Source: Pomphorhynchus laevis (Eukaryota; Acanthocephala; Palaeacanthocephala; Echinorhynchida; Pomphorhynchidae). From it: a DNA stretch of 64,000 nt. The translations under genes were made by a program, and so were the position numbers. Every line of letters begins with the position of its first letter. Position 1 is the first letter of the stretch. Where the stretch lies: contig WNNJ02003809.1 of the NCBI GenBank assembly GCA_012934845.2, positions 124,001 through 188,000 on the forward strand. Direction: 5' to 3'. The notes under the pieces were generated by a model, which was given only the letters and a program-made list of their open reading frames with translations, had not been told where the DNA came from and did not search any database. This document shows, in pieces, positions 22,613 to 35,315 of this stretch.

Positions 22613-22687
22613 TGTCGTATTGTGATAACTTATGATTGTGTATTTCTAGATAGTTGAGTAAAATCAATCGACTTTCCTCTTACCATA
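22613..22687 (+). repeat. Left LTR of the Gypsy fossil (75 bp)
   Basis: It starts TGTCGTATTGTGATAACT and ends CTTACCATA. It matches the right LTR at about 92% over 75 bases. The length is very short for a Gypsy LTR. Confidence 0.85.
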
Positions 22688-25600
22688 GTTTACTCAACCA
22701 TTGTGGTGGTCTTTGCGGGATATGGACAAGCTAATCAAACCTGAAACATTTACAACGCCGATCAATACATCCGAATCAGAAAATTCATGGACACATTGGA
22801 AACGGCGTTTAGAAAAGTATCTGACAAAACTTACCGACCTAAACGAAAACGATATGCTCGATATACTCATAAATCACGTGTCGCCTTGCGTTTACAGCTA
22901 CATTACGACGACCAATGACTATAATCTCGCGCTAAAACAACTGAATGGCTTGTACTTGCAGCCAAGAAATGAAGTATTTGCACGTTTTCAGCTAAGCTCC
23001 TGCAAACAGTTCGTACCCTCTCGTTCCGCTGCAACAACTATCGAACAGTCTAATCAATATCCGTCTCTTGATAATCTCTCATTATCTGCCGCCAAATCTG
23101 AGGACATAGCCCTAGCAATTATTAAAGTACGTCTTAACGACTTTACTGTCATGGCGTTAATAGACACGGGCAGTGGCGATAAATTCATTGACAATACGGT
23201 GGTGACACGCAAGGTTAAAAAGAATTCCCTTTAAGCACAAAGTGTTCATGGCGTCCACTGACTACGGATCCGCTATACGTTACTGCTGTACCACCGATGT
23301 GACGATCGAGGAAGCAGAATACAAGTCCGTGCGCTTTTTGTGCCTCAGCAATTTGTGCAGCGACATTATTCTCGGGCATTTATTTCTTTCGAATCATAAA
23401 TCTCTCATTATGGAATTCAACGTAGTAAGATCACCGCTGACTATGGGAGCTATATGTGCTATCAAGATCCAGACACCGTCTCCTTTTTTGTCCCTGACAT
23501 CCGACTGTCGTCCAGTAGCGGTCAAATCCCGACGATATGCACCGCATCATATGAAGTTTATCAGATATGAAGTTCTCATGATGCTAAAAGAAGGAAACAT
23601 CGAAAGGTGTCAAGCACCATGGAGGGCACAGGTCGTCGTACTCAATAGCGATTGTGGCAAACCGCGGCTAGTGGTTGATTATGCCACAACTATCAAGAAG
23701 TTCACTCTACTCGACTCTTACTTTCTATTGCGAATCGATACGCTTGCAGAGAAAATCGCGCAATACTCTGTTTACAGTAAATTTGACCTAAAAGCGGCGT
23801 ATCACCAATTAGAGCTGCACCACCCTGACCGATCATTCACTGCGTTTGAAGCCGACGAATACTTGTACCAGTTCATGCGGCTTCCGTTTTGCCTCACAAA
23901 CGCTCCCGCCGTGTTCCAACAGGTGATCGACCAGATCATTCAAACGGAAAATCTAAATGGTACATTTGCCTACCTAGATGATTTGTTGGTGTGTGGTCAT
24001 TCTATTCCCGACCATGACTAGAACTTCAACAATCTGTTGATTGACATCCAGAAATACAACATAGCTCTGAACGCTGATAAGTATGAAAAATCTACCCTTC
24101 GTCTGAGCATTCTTGGTTAGGTAATCGAACACGGAAAACTACGTCCAGATCCTGCCCGCACAAAGCCACTCCGAGACATGACGGAACCAAAGTGGGAAAG
24201 AGAGATGAAGAGATTACTGGGATGTTCACCCATTACTCAAGATGGATAAGAAACTATTCAGAACGTATTCGACCATTAATCGAATGCCGGTTGTTCCCGT
24301 TACATTGCGAAGCAGTTGAGACATTTGAAGACATGCGTCGCGACGTACTCGATGCAGTACTTACAACAGTAGATCCTGACAAGCCACTCACAGTGGAAAC
24401 AGACGCGTCTAATCACGCAATCAGAGCAGTTATGTCACAAGACGATCGTCCTGTTGTTTTCTTCTCAAAAACTCTCCAAGACTCAGCTCGCACATATTCT
24501 TCGGTTGAAAAGAAGTGGTAGCCATCGTCGAAGCCTTGAAATCATGGCGTCACTATCTTTTGGAAAAACATTTTCGCGTGATAACGGATCAGCGAAGCGT
24601 TTCCTTCATTTTCAAGAAGACCCAACGCAGTCAAATCAAAAACGACAAGTTAAATCGATGGAAGATGAGACTGGCTGCGTTCTTATTCGATATAGTCTAT
24701 CGTCCCGGCTCCGAGAATTGTACTGCTGACGCGCTATCTCGAATTACTTGCTCGACATGTACGTATAACGATCTGAACAAATTAAAGGAAATTCACGACA
24801 CCTACTGTCACCCAGGCGTTACACGGTTACATCACTTTGTTAGAACAATAAAATTTACCATTGTCGGTTTCTGATGTGCGCCAGATTATTTCGAACTGTC
24901 CTACATGTGCAAGGCTAAAACCGTGGTATCATCAGATAGAACCTGCTCATCTCATCAAAGCCACTCGTTTTTTTGAAAGGATTTCTATTAACTTTAAAGG
25001 TCTTCTTACGAGTTGCAACAATAATCGATATTTGCTCACAGTGATAGACAAATTCTCGAGATACCCATTCGGGTTTGCGTGTAATGATATTTTGGCCGAT
25101 ACGGTCATCCACTGTTAAAAAATATTTTTCTTATTCGGTCTTCCGGAGTGCATACATTGCGATCAGGGGCCCGCATTTATGGCACGAAATTTCAAGTCTT
25201 TTCATCTAAGGCACGAAATCAAGTTGAGTCACTCCAGTCCGTATAACCCGACAGGAAATTCTCAGATAGAGCGCGCGAACGGCACCATATAGCGGACGAT
25301 AGAATTTGGAGTAGCGACCCGAAGGCTCAATATCACGCAGCGGCAGCAATGCTTACCTCTGGCCCTGCATGCAGTACGATCGTTATTGTGTGTAGCCACC
25401 AATTTGTACGCCACACAAGCGTTTCCTTAAATTTAAATGGCGAAGGAGCTTGAATAACAATGTCCCACAATGAACGCTGAATCCAGGTCTTGCAGATTTG
25501 AAGATACACGTTGCTACCAGTAAGTATGACGACAGAACCAAAATTGTGAATCTCGAGGATAGCAATTCGAAAACAGCACGCATAGAACGCTCCGACGGAT

Positions 25601-25938
25601 CGAAGACAGTGGTGTCCTTAAAACACTTAGCCCCGTTTCCGCGAGTCAATATCGAAGTCTATAGCTCTCAGCAACCGATTCCTCACGATGTGGACAACTT
25701 AATCGATGGCTCCTTAGGTCAGACGATTATAACCAATCATACATTGCGGATGAGTGCACGATGCCAGGTCACGTGGATGAGACGAGTGCAGATAGCGCTT
25801 TACCACCGAAGATTCATCGGGAGAATAACAAAATCACATTGTCCCAAAGAGCGAAATTTAGTAGGTATGGAAAAAAGATCCATACACCTAATTGCCTCGA
25901 CGATTACGATCTAAGCCTTGATAAGAAGCCAGGGAGAA

Positions 25939-26013
25939 TGTCGTATTGTGATAACTTGTAATTGTGTATTTCTAGATAGTTGAGTAAAAGCAATCGACTT
26001 GCGTCTTACCACA
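25939..26013 (+). repeat. Right LTR of the Gypsy fossil (75 bp)
   Basis: It starts TGTCGTATTGTGATAACT and ends CTTACCACA, the expected TG...CA ends. It is followed directly by the target-site copy ATAAT. Confidence 0.85.
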
Positions 26014-26032
26014 ATAATATCAGCACAGACAG

Positions 26033-26191
26033 TAGTATTTTATGGCATGTACAAGTGACGATATTTCTATGTCTAGCAAATTTGAAAATTTGATATTTCT
26101 GAAAAGAAACGAAATTCACGTAGTCTGCTGTTACTTAAAGATAGAAAAAGGCAATTCTAGTTTATATGCTTAATTTGTTGCTATTGTTGTC
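26033..26191. repeat. Segmental duplicate, left part
   Basis: This stretch matches 45652-45805 (shared AGAAACGAAATTCACGTAG and GTCTGCTGTTACTTAA). The match resumes at 28271, on the far side of an inserted LINE, and runs into the 445-bp satellite. The other member of the pair lies directly upstream of the first exon of the large gene. Confidence 0.8.
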
Positions 26192-28270
26192 AACGACAAT
26201 AATTTCTTAAGAAGAAAAAACAAATAATATGCAAGTCTTCCTGCCAACCACTGGTCCGGGTATCGGATCGTGGAGGCAGTGGGCGAATCAAACTACGCAA
26301 GACATTGCGATCCTGGGCGACAGACCAGAATTCTCTTTCAGATAGCCTAAGGCGGTATTCGGCCAGTTTCAAGATTTGATCTCTTCACCGGTATCGAGGT
26401 CTACCTCGAAATCTCTTTCCAGAGAGTCTGGCTTGAAAAACCCTGCGAGGAAAACGATCCCTAGACATCCTCAGAACGTGCCCTAGCAACCAGCTAACTT
26501 TCTTCGATGTGGAGAAGCAGCGACTTTACTCCGAGTCAATCCTGGATGTACGAATTTATATCCATATCTCTAAGGCTAAGACCGGCCACACCGCGAAGGA
26601 ACCTCATTTCGGTTGCTTGTATCCGATATACTATCTTTTCAGTCGTAACCTAAAGTTCATGACCATAGGTTAAGATAGGAACGAATATTGCGTGGTAAAC
26701 CAAAAGCTTCGCCTGAAAACTCAACTTCCGCTTCACCACGATTGAACTGTACAAAGAACGCATTGCTGCATTAGCTTCACAAATCCGTTTCTCAATAGCC
26801 CTGTTGTTCCTGCCGTCCCTCGAGAGCAATACCCCAAGATACTTGAAATCCTTCACATCAGAACGAACCTTTTCCCCAATTCGGATTGCCAGTGGCATCT
26901 GAATCCGAGACGAACACATAGAGACAGTCTTAGAGCTACTAACCAACATCACTGCCGCTTGGCATTCCATCGTAAATCGATCTAGTAGGCATTGTAAGTC
27001 CCCAGAACAAGAAACCAACAAGACAACATCATCAGCAAAAAGCAGAAATTGTATCCTGAGGGAACCGAGCTGAAGAGCGACATCTGTCATAGCAGCCTGT
27101 CTCGAAATTTTGTTCATATAAACAAGGAACAAAAGTGGAGAGAACTGACAACCCTGACGACGTCCAACACCTACTGGAAATGATTCAGACTTCCTACCTA
27201 GAACACGAACACAACTCATACTTTACTCATACAGAGAAGCCACAGCTACCCGAAGATAGTGTAGTACTCCATACTCCCTTATTACCTCCCACAACCTCTC
27301 TCGCGGAACTCGGTTGAACGCCTTCTCCAAATCTACAAAACACATGTAGACCGGTTGAGCGAACTCCTAAGACCGTTCAAGGATAGTTGAGATAGTAAAG
27401 AGCTGATTCGTAGTTTCACGACCTGGACGAAAGCAGTATTGTTACTCTTGCAACTGTCCCTCAACTATAGGCCGAAGTCTTAACTCAAGAATCCTAGCAA
27501 ATAGCTTACCAATTTGGATAAGAGTGATGCCCCGATAATTGGAACACACTCTTCGGTCACCTTTCTTAAAGGTCGGTACCACCACCCCAGTTCGCCACTC
27601 ATTTAAACATTCTCCCGACTTAAATGCAACGTTGAAGATCCGTGTTAGTCACTTCATGCCAACAACGTCGAGAGTCTTTAACGCTTCAGGTCGAATCTCG
27701 TCTATTCCAGAAGACTTGTCATTACGAAGTTTTTTAAAAACGGCAATGACCTCTTCCAAAGAGATGAGCTCTTCCGTTGGTTCTAATGGCTCTACTTCTA
27801 CATATCCATCGGATTAAGGAGCCTCTTAAAATGCTCTTTCCAGCAACTAAGAATTTCTTTAATGTCAGTCAGCATATATCCTCTCTTGTCATCGACAGTT
27901 TGAGGAGGTTTCTGCTTTCTAACACGAAGGTTCTTGATCGTCCTCTACAACATCTTTATAGCTGACCTATAATCAAGTTCTAAGTGCTCTCCAAACTTCT
28001 CCTAAGCCGCCTTCTTCGCTTCAGTAACTGCTAGAGCTAAAGTTCTCTTTGCTTTTCGGTACTTGTCTACAGCTTCCACTTATTTATCTGATAAAGTTGC
28101 CTTATAAGCCAGCTTATTGTGTTAGACAAAATCTCTAACTGTTGATGTCCTTCAAGCAGTTCGAGTATTTCTTCCGCGACAAGCACCTAATACATTCGAG
28201 CCACAACTTTTCACAGTTGCTTTGACAAGCAAGGATCTGAACAACTCCCATTCCTGATCAATGCTGTTAA
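26192..28270 (-). mobile_element. LINE (non-LTR retrotransposon), degenerate
   Basis: The target duplication TGTTGTC at 26185-26191 and 28271-28277 marks both ends. Read on the minus strand, an endonuclease-RT linker region (DQEWELFRSLLVKAT, CWKEHFKRLLN) is followed by RT: GVGRRQGCQFSPLLFLVYMN, LLFADDVVLLV (the FADD active site) and FKYLGVLLSRDGR. A C-terminal tail follows with EREFWSVAQDRNVLRSL and PLPPR. The longest intact frame is 27219-26650; the remainder has many stops. The copy starts within the linker, so it is 5' truncated. The clade was not determined. Confidence 0.85.
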
Positions 28271-28390
28271 TGTTGTCTCTATTTGGAAAAAAATTCCCAT
28301 GTTGTGAAATAGAAAAATTATAATTCCAACTAATTAACAACGATCATAAACAAAGTGCTTTGCAAAAAGAAATGGAATTAATTTAAAATT
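28271..28390. repeat. Segmental duplicate, right part
   Basis: TGTTGTCTCTATTT and then AATTATAATTCCAACTAATT and AAACAAAGTGCTTTGC match 45805-45830 and 45950-46028. About 110 bases present in the 45.8-kb copy are missing or changed here. It leads directly into the satellite. Confidence 0.75.
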
Positions 28391-29417
28391 TAGTCGTAGA
28401 AAATTTGAAATATTAAATTTAAAAATTATTTATATATTATAGTTGAAAGATTTCAAATTTTGTTCAATTTATTAGAGCAAATTAGAATATATTCCAGCAT
28501 CAAGGTAAATCATGAATTGTGATAAAATAATTAATAAATTCTAATTTAAAAAATAAAGCGTTCATTAGAGAGAGCCTAAAGCATAAAAAATATGTTATTT
28601 ATCAATAACGCACAAACTTTACTAACTTGAAATAAATGAAGCTGTTTATATCTTTTGTCGCAATTGGAGTTTGTGATAAATGGCGCGAAGATATTTTTTA
28701 ATATTTTAATATGAAAAATATACTTTAAGGAATTTTACCGGCTTTATAATTTGAATTTAACTAATTTATTAATGCGAATTTTTCAAATTGGCATTCAAAA
28801 TACTTGTTTGTTTACTTTAACAATTTTTTTAATTTAGTCGTAGATAATTTGAAATATTAAATTTTAAAATTATTTATATATTATAGTTGAAAGATTTCAA
28901 ATTTTGTTCATTTTCTTAGAGCAAATTAGAATATATTCCAGCATCAAGGTAAATCATGAATTGTGATAAAATAATTAATAAATTCTAATTTAAAAAAAAG
29001 CGTTCATTAGAGAGAGCCTAAAGCATAAAAAATATGTTATTTATCAATAACGCACAAACTTTACTAACTTGAAATAAATGAAGCTGTTTATATCTTTTGT
29101 CGCAATTGGAGTTTGTGATAAATGGCGCGAAGATATTTTTTTAATATTTTAATATGAAAAATATACTTTAAGGAATTTTACCGGCTTTATAATTTGAATT
29201 TAACTAATTTATTAATGCGAATTTTACAAATTGGCATTCAAAATACTTGTTTGTTTACGTTAACAATTTTTTTTTAATTTGGTCGTAGATAATTTGAAAT
29301 ATTAAATTTTAAAATTATTTATATATTATAGTTGAAAGATTTCAAATTTAGTTCATTTTCTTAGAGCAAATTAGAATATATTAAAGCATCAAGGTAAATC
29401 ATGAATTGTGATAAAAT
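28391..29417. repeat. 445-bp satellite, array 1 (about 2.3 units)
   Basis: The unit starting TAGTCGTAGA recurs at 28391, 28835 and 29280 (spacing 444 and 445). It contains AAATGGCGCGAAGATATTTT and TTTATCAATAACGCACAAAC. Units are 97-99% identical. The last is cut by the LINE junction at 29418. The same satellite forms array 2 at 46029-47325. Confidence 0.9.
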
Positions 29418-29459
29418 GATATCTTTTTGATGATCTTTGTCGATCATCAAAAAGATATC
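29418..29459. repeat. Perfect 18-bp hairpin at a LINE 5' junction
   Basis: GATATCTTTTTGATGATC (29418-29435), loop TTTGTC, then its exact complement (29442-29459). The right arm is the first part of the following LINE reading frame; the left arm is an inverted copy of it. Confidence 0.9.
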
Positions 29460-31257
29460 CCAGTAAATTGTTCAAACATATCAGCTCATTAAAATCAACT
29501 ACGTCTGAGATTAACTCTATATTTATGGAAACTGGTGAGCTCACATCTGATGACAAAGCAATTGCCAATATTTTCCTAGATCAATTCACGCTAGAGAGTC
29601 CTACCTGTCAGTATTGCCCCAGATTCTCCACCGCGCAATATCCGTGTTACGAATTTACTCCATTTGATAAATTTGAGATTCTTAACGAACTTCTAAAGCT
29701 ACCACGATCAATTGCGGCAGGACCAGACAATATTCCTCCAATTCTTCTTCGGGAACTTGCACCAGTAATATATGAACCTTTACACACCATATTCGATTTC
29801 TCCTTGTCAACAGGCTGTATACCATCAGATTGGAAATGTTCTATAATCCGACCTCTCTACAAAAAAGGCGACCGTAATCTAGCAAGCAACTATCGGCCCA
29901 TAAGCCTTACCTGCGTTGCTTGTAAAGTGCTAGAGAAACTGCTTTTTAAACGAATCATCGGGCACCTAGAAGATAACCAAGTACTCTGCGACAACCAGCA
30001 TGGTTTCCGCCCAGGAAGATCTACTGTCACAAACCTCATACTTGCGAGGAGTGATTGGACCAGATATGCCGAGGCTGGAGTTAGTGTTGATGTTTTGTTT
30101 TTCGACCTCAGCAAAGAATTTGATCGGATATACTATGATGTCCTCCTTATTACGCTGGAACAGTACGGCATCAGATGAACCCTCCTTAATTGGATTAACT
30201 CCTTCCTTAGAAATCGGAAGATTACTGTATTGGCTAATAAACAAATGTCAAAAACAAGAAATCCTGGACGCGGTGTTCCTCAGGGATCGGTACTCAGTCC
30301 ATTGCTCTTCATTATTTACATCAACGAGCTTACTACAGCTATTTCGAGTCCATGTGGTTTATATGCCGACGACTTGAAAATTTGGCGACCAATAATCGAT
30401 AGCCGAGATCCAATGATACTCCAGAGAGACATTGATAATATTAAGGTATGGTGTAATCAACGGGGACTGGTATTAAACCCCGATAAGTCAAAACATATGC
30501 GCATCGGACATCTACACATCAATTCATCATATACCATTGACGGAAGAGAAATTGAAACAGTTCTCCAATTTCAAGACCTTGGAGTGATCGTAAATAGAAG
30601 CTTATCGACCATCCCACATACCAGTCACACAGTTGCTAAATGCCGTCGAATTTTAGGACTTATTAGAAGGACCATTGGCCAGCTTGACGCATCCAGTTTT
30701 AAGTTAATTTACAATGCTTATGTCTTATCTTTAATGAGATACGCTTCACCTGCCTGTCACCCTCAAACTACGACAGAGATGAACCTGTACGAATCCATAT
30801 TACGCAAGGCCACACATCTTGTACCCAGCCAACGCAAGCTCTCATTCATTTTTCGACTTCACGCACTTGGTGTGACCACAGTGAAGAAATCTTTAAAGTC
30901 ATCTGATTTAATGTTTGTGTGGACAGCGCTTAATGTTCAAAAAGGGCAGAGGGAACATGTTTGTCGCAAACTGTTCGAACTTCGAAATTCAAACAGATTG
31001 AGGGGACATCACCTCACGTTAAAGACCCACATTCGTCCACGAAGAAGATTTAACACAATTGTCAACCGAACGTGGAAAAGCTGGAATAAGCTACCAAGTC
31101 AAGTGGTTTCGGCCTCCAGTATTTTGTCCTTCAAGAGAAATCTGAAGAATGTACTAACTTAAAACAATCGGATTTTCATTGATATTTTTTTAACCCTGTA
31201 CCCAGCCTGTACGAGCTCTACGCTCTTTTGCTGCTGTTGTATTTAATAATAATAATC
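29442..31257 (+). mobile_element. CR1-like LINE, 5' truncated, RT nearly open
   Basis: One frame runs from about 29442 to 31162 with a single TGA at 30176-30178. It shows the RT blocks in order: AAGPDNIPPILLREL, NYRPISLTCVACKVLEKLL, QHGFRPGRSTVTNLI, VLFFDLSKEFDRIYYDVLL (motif A Asp), GVPQGSVLSPLLFIIYIN, CGLYADDLKIWR (YADD catalytic pair), FQDLGVIVNRSL, and a C-terminal domain ending RNLKNVLT. The protein style is that of the CR1/Jockey group. The 3' end closes with a TAATAATAATAAT tail (31243-31257). The endonuclease half is missing. Only one stop codon separates it from a continuous RT frame, so it is younger than the other LINEs here. Confidence 0.88.
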
Positions 31258-33640
31258 TCTTCTGCCATTTTCTAAGCACTCATTCGTTCGAATTCCGCAC
31301 GTTCTGATCGCTGTTGTAGATTGATTGGTTTTAATAATGCAATTAGTTTCGTCCGAAGACTACTTACAGGAAGGACCGCGTGAAGGTTTGTAGCATCCTC
31401 CCCGAGATAACCAAATTAATATAAATGAGATGAAATTAAGTGGGAAGGTCAAGGACCACAGCTACAGACCGCTGATGGCTATTTTGTTACAGAACGTATG
31501 CACATCACCATCTGCTGAATATACCGAGCGTTCAATAACGTACCAATTAAAACTTTGTGGGATTAAATATTGCCTAACAAAGTGATCAAGGATATTAAGA
31601 ACAAATACTTTCTCATAAATAAAGATAAGGATATTTTGAATCGAAATGAACCCAATTTTTAGTATATTGACTGCATTTTTATAGGGTAAAGAACTCATCA
31701 GTATATCTTAATATTGACAATATCGAATGGAAATGCTTAAAGTAAAGTAATGATAATCACCTTCCTCAGACTGTCTGTTGAAAACTGAAGCACACTAGTG
31801 GAGATTATCTAATTTGGTTTGGAAAATATTAATAATGGATCCCAAGAGTTAAAGATATCATTTATGGAAAGATACTTGCTTTAAAAGCTATACTAAGAGG
31901 GAACTTGTCGGGGTGATAGAATTTCTCACAGTGTCGGTGGGGAATCGACGCTGCTAAGACTTCATCAAGGTCCGATGAACCAATCCAACCCATTGCTTTT
32001 AACTTCCACTTGACACATTTCCTCTTCGTGAATATCTTCCAAAAGGAAGACTGAGAGGCGAATCCGTGTTATATATGCTTATCCAAACTCAGCTTGAGTC
32101 TGTAAATAAAGTTCTAATATTCTTTCAAGAGAGTTTATCTGAATGAATCAGAAAGATTAGGAATGTGTAGCGGTTTTAGCGAGGACCTTGAGTTTCGTTG
32201 AAGTGGTACAGAAAATACGACCTTTGTAGGATATTGATAGAATCACAATAGCTTGCTGAAAGATGTAGGAATTAAATAAATTTAGACTCGCATCATTTAC
32301 AACATGGAATTTGTCAATAACCACATGAAAGTAGGACATTCTGATATTATAAACGTGATATCACTCTCAATGAAGATAGCCGTAAATTAAGTGCGAAACG
32401 GATAAATGTTGCTGCGATGAATAATGTAGTCAACAAATATTGTTGATTACAGTCACTTTCGATGAAGAAGTAAAAATTCGAGAATACAACTTGTTGATTT
32501 GCAATGAAAGGCAAATGATAGTTTAATTGGATCGGACTAGAACTACTTACATAAAAATACAAAATTTTGTGAAGCAACAAATGGTTTTAAAGAAGGGTTT
32601 GAAGAACTAAAATTCGTCTTGATTGTCATTTTTTGTTTAATAATGATTATATATTCTTTATATCACTCAAAACAAATTGGTTTTCATTGTCTTCACTGAT
32701 AATTAGTAATATATATAATTTGACACTATTAATCTACATTTTGTTGTAAATCTCAAATCAGTTAACCAAATCAGATAAGTTAACTGAATTCACGTATTCT
32801 TATACATAACTGTAAAAATATAAATATCGAAATCTTAAAAGATTATTTTAATCTTAAGAAATCTTCTTGAGATTTTTTAGTAAATAGTTTATTACTTAAA
32901 TAGTGTGCAAATCCATTAAATATTTATTTCTCTCATCGCCCAGTCGATAATAACTGGAATATTTACTAATTATGATAGCACACACTCCCATTTCGCTTGG
33001 GATGTCATGTGATCGTAACATCACGGATTAAGAATTAATCCATTATGATTAAGAATTGTTACATTATAACCTGAGGATTACACATTTGGTAATTAATAAC
33101 AACATAATTAGGAATGTGAACAAAATCCTTACACAACTAATGTTAAAATTATTATTTTTTTGTTTTGTAATAGTTTTTTATATGTCTGATGATGGTGACC
33201 GTAATCAGTGAAGAACATCCTGCTATAAATACATAAATACATCATTTTATAAATAAATCCTTTTTTGTAGATACAAAACCCGTATTTTCTAAAATTTATA
33301 ATTTTTGTAACGAAAATATTATTTTCGGGGACTAAGAAAATATATATTTTATTATAAATGTTTATAAAATTTATCTATAATTAGTTACATTAATAAAATA
33401 CTTTTGTAATTTTTTATTGTATTATTTCAAACAGTTGTTCCCAAAAAAAACATGGAAATTGGAAAGAACATATTCTTTTAAAAACAAAATTCAATTGAAG
33501 TTTTTAACTATGAATAAAGGTAATAAAGTAATCCACGAGAATGCAAATGTTTACGAATTGAACATTATTTTTATTGCTATTCGAATTTGAGTAATAATTT
33601 AATGTCAACAGGGCTTTTTAAAAATATTTCAAGACTCATA
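31258..33640. other. Intergenic region without a supported gene
   Basis: Mostly mid-AT sequence with no recognised domain. The minus strand near 32335 can encode SYFHVVIDKFHVVNDASL, which recalls the DRFHVVK block of ISL3-type bacterial transposases, but the similarity does not extend. Nothing else was identified. Confidence 0.3.
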
Positions 33641-33826
33641 ATTAACACAATACAAGTTAAAACTATAAATGAAAACTTTTTCACGGGATCATACAGAATT
33701 GCATTTGTTTTGACATATGATTATAATTAGATTACACTTATAATTAGAACAATACAAGCTAAAACTACAAATGAAAACTTTGAAATTTCACGGGATCATA
33801 CAGAATTGCATTTGTTTTGACATACT
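33641..33826. repeat. Tandem duplication, about 100-bp unit
   Basis: ACGGGATCATACAGAATTGC and CATTTGTTTTGACATA occur at about 33676 and 33787, with matching left flanks (ACAATACAAG, AAATGAAAACTTT). Two copies only. Confidence 0.8.
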
Positions 33827-35315
33827 TTGATTTTGATTACTCAAATATTTTAAACAGAACCTTTCAAATTTCAACAACATTGAATTTATGTCTCTTAACG
33901 TATGAGTAAATGATAAATTTTGAGCTACAGGATTGGACTACAGGAATATTGCTAAACTTGAGATATTAAAAATTACGATATTTCATCTTCGAAAACACTG
34001 TTTTAAAGCTCATAATCGTTTTTAAGAACATTTCGAAAGACAACGCTTTACTCCTTGAAAATCTGAAACATGCCTCTATTATGAGGATAAACTAAGAATA
34101 TATGATTTATTTTATTTATCCAAACTGCCGAAATTGTCATCAAGTATGTGGGCAGTGTGCATCTACCTGCCGTAGCTCGAAAGTCCCTCAAGCCTATCTC
34201 ATTTTCAAAGATCACATGAGCTTTAGTTTCTTAATTTGGGAATAGCGCGACTTATCCAAACTTTGAGCAATACCATACCCCTTTCTGTAAAATATGTCAG
34301 CTATTAATATTTAAATCGTCAAAAAATTTATTCCACGTTTGTTCAGTAAGGCCGTAAAATCCCTCGTATATTGATTTCGACTTACTTGAATATATAAACA
34401 ACAAATTTAACTAACGCACAAAGAAATTTGATATTTTCATTAAATAAACAACATCAGACTTATTCAATCATTAACTTCAAGTAATTTTAAGAAGCGGTTA
34501 GCTTAAAATGCTTCAGAAAAGTGAAGGCAAAATCTGGTAAAAACCGATAGAAGCTGACAGAAGCACATGAGACAATGATATCTTTCCTGCTATTGGAAAC
34601 ACAAACGCGACATCATTTTGTGGTGAGGCTATTAGGCCAAAGCAGGTTTGAAAAATGGAATTACCATTTCTACTGGTTTTATCCAATCAAAAATAAGTTG
34701 TCCAGTTTATTTTTTGCTGAACGTGGTTCAGTAATTTGAAAGAGCTACTGACCTTCGTTTTTGCGGGTTGAAATGCAAACGTTTTTTTCTTTCAAGTATA
34801 TCAAAAATCTGGATAGTTTAATGGTTATTAACAACATAATATAATATATCACTATTTTATATACATGATCCTTTAAATTCCGCTTCATACCAAGTTCTTT
34901 AAATTAAGGAATTACTTATCATTCTTAATTAAGGAATAACTTATAAGTAATTCCTTACTTCGTTAAGGAATTACTTACCCAACATTTCTAATTCGAAATT
35001 CAACATTCGATTATTATTTATTTATTAATTTATAGATTAAAAAAGTTTGTTAGACACCATAAGAATGATTCGTACTGATATGGTAATTCTGTCTTTGTAA
35101 GATTGTGTCTTTGTGTCCTTTAAAATTGAAACATCCGTTTCATCCATCGTACCCTTTTTGGCTTAAATAGCACTCATGCGACACGCAAAAAATAGACTGA
35201 CTATCTCGGACCTTTCCTCCACTGATTTATATACCACACTCTAATTTTATACATAGAACAAGATAACTTTCAATATTTTGAGTGAAATATTTTGAGTCTT
35301 CATTGACTAACATTA
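33827..35315. other. Intergenic; short coding-like string at about 34283-34375
   Basis: The minus strand at about 34375-34283 encodes SIYEGFYGLTEQTWNKFFDD before a stop, which looks protein-like. A possible 3' splice site (ATATTTTACAG) lies just downstream. No family is recognised and no further exon could be joined. Repeated TTAAGGAATTACTTA strings occur at 34905-34975. Confidence 0.25.

Larger units (their letters stand above)
22613..26013 (+). mobile_element. Ty3/Gypsy LTR retroelement fossil, broken
   Basis: The element is bounded by 75-bp direct repeats starting TGTCGTATTG and flanked by the 5-bp target duplication ATAAT (22608-22612 and 26014-26018), so the insertion is end to end. Parts in usual order: a gag-like region (about 22.7-23.1 kb), retroviral-type protease (about 23.1-23.4), reverse transcriptase (about 23.4-24.15), RNase H (about 24.2-24.75) and integrase with a zinc-finger and DDE-type core (about 24.75-25.7). 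A purine-rich tract precedes the right LTR. The element is broken by several disruptions. The two LTRs differ at about 8% of positions, so it is old. The protease-RT-RNase H-integrase order places it in Ty3/Gypsy. Confidence 0.9.

Noticed and set aside
31462-31698. 78-codon minus-strand frame
   Set aside because: No recognisable domain, no splice context and no partner; left as unassigned.
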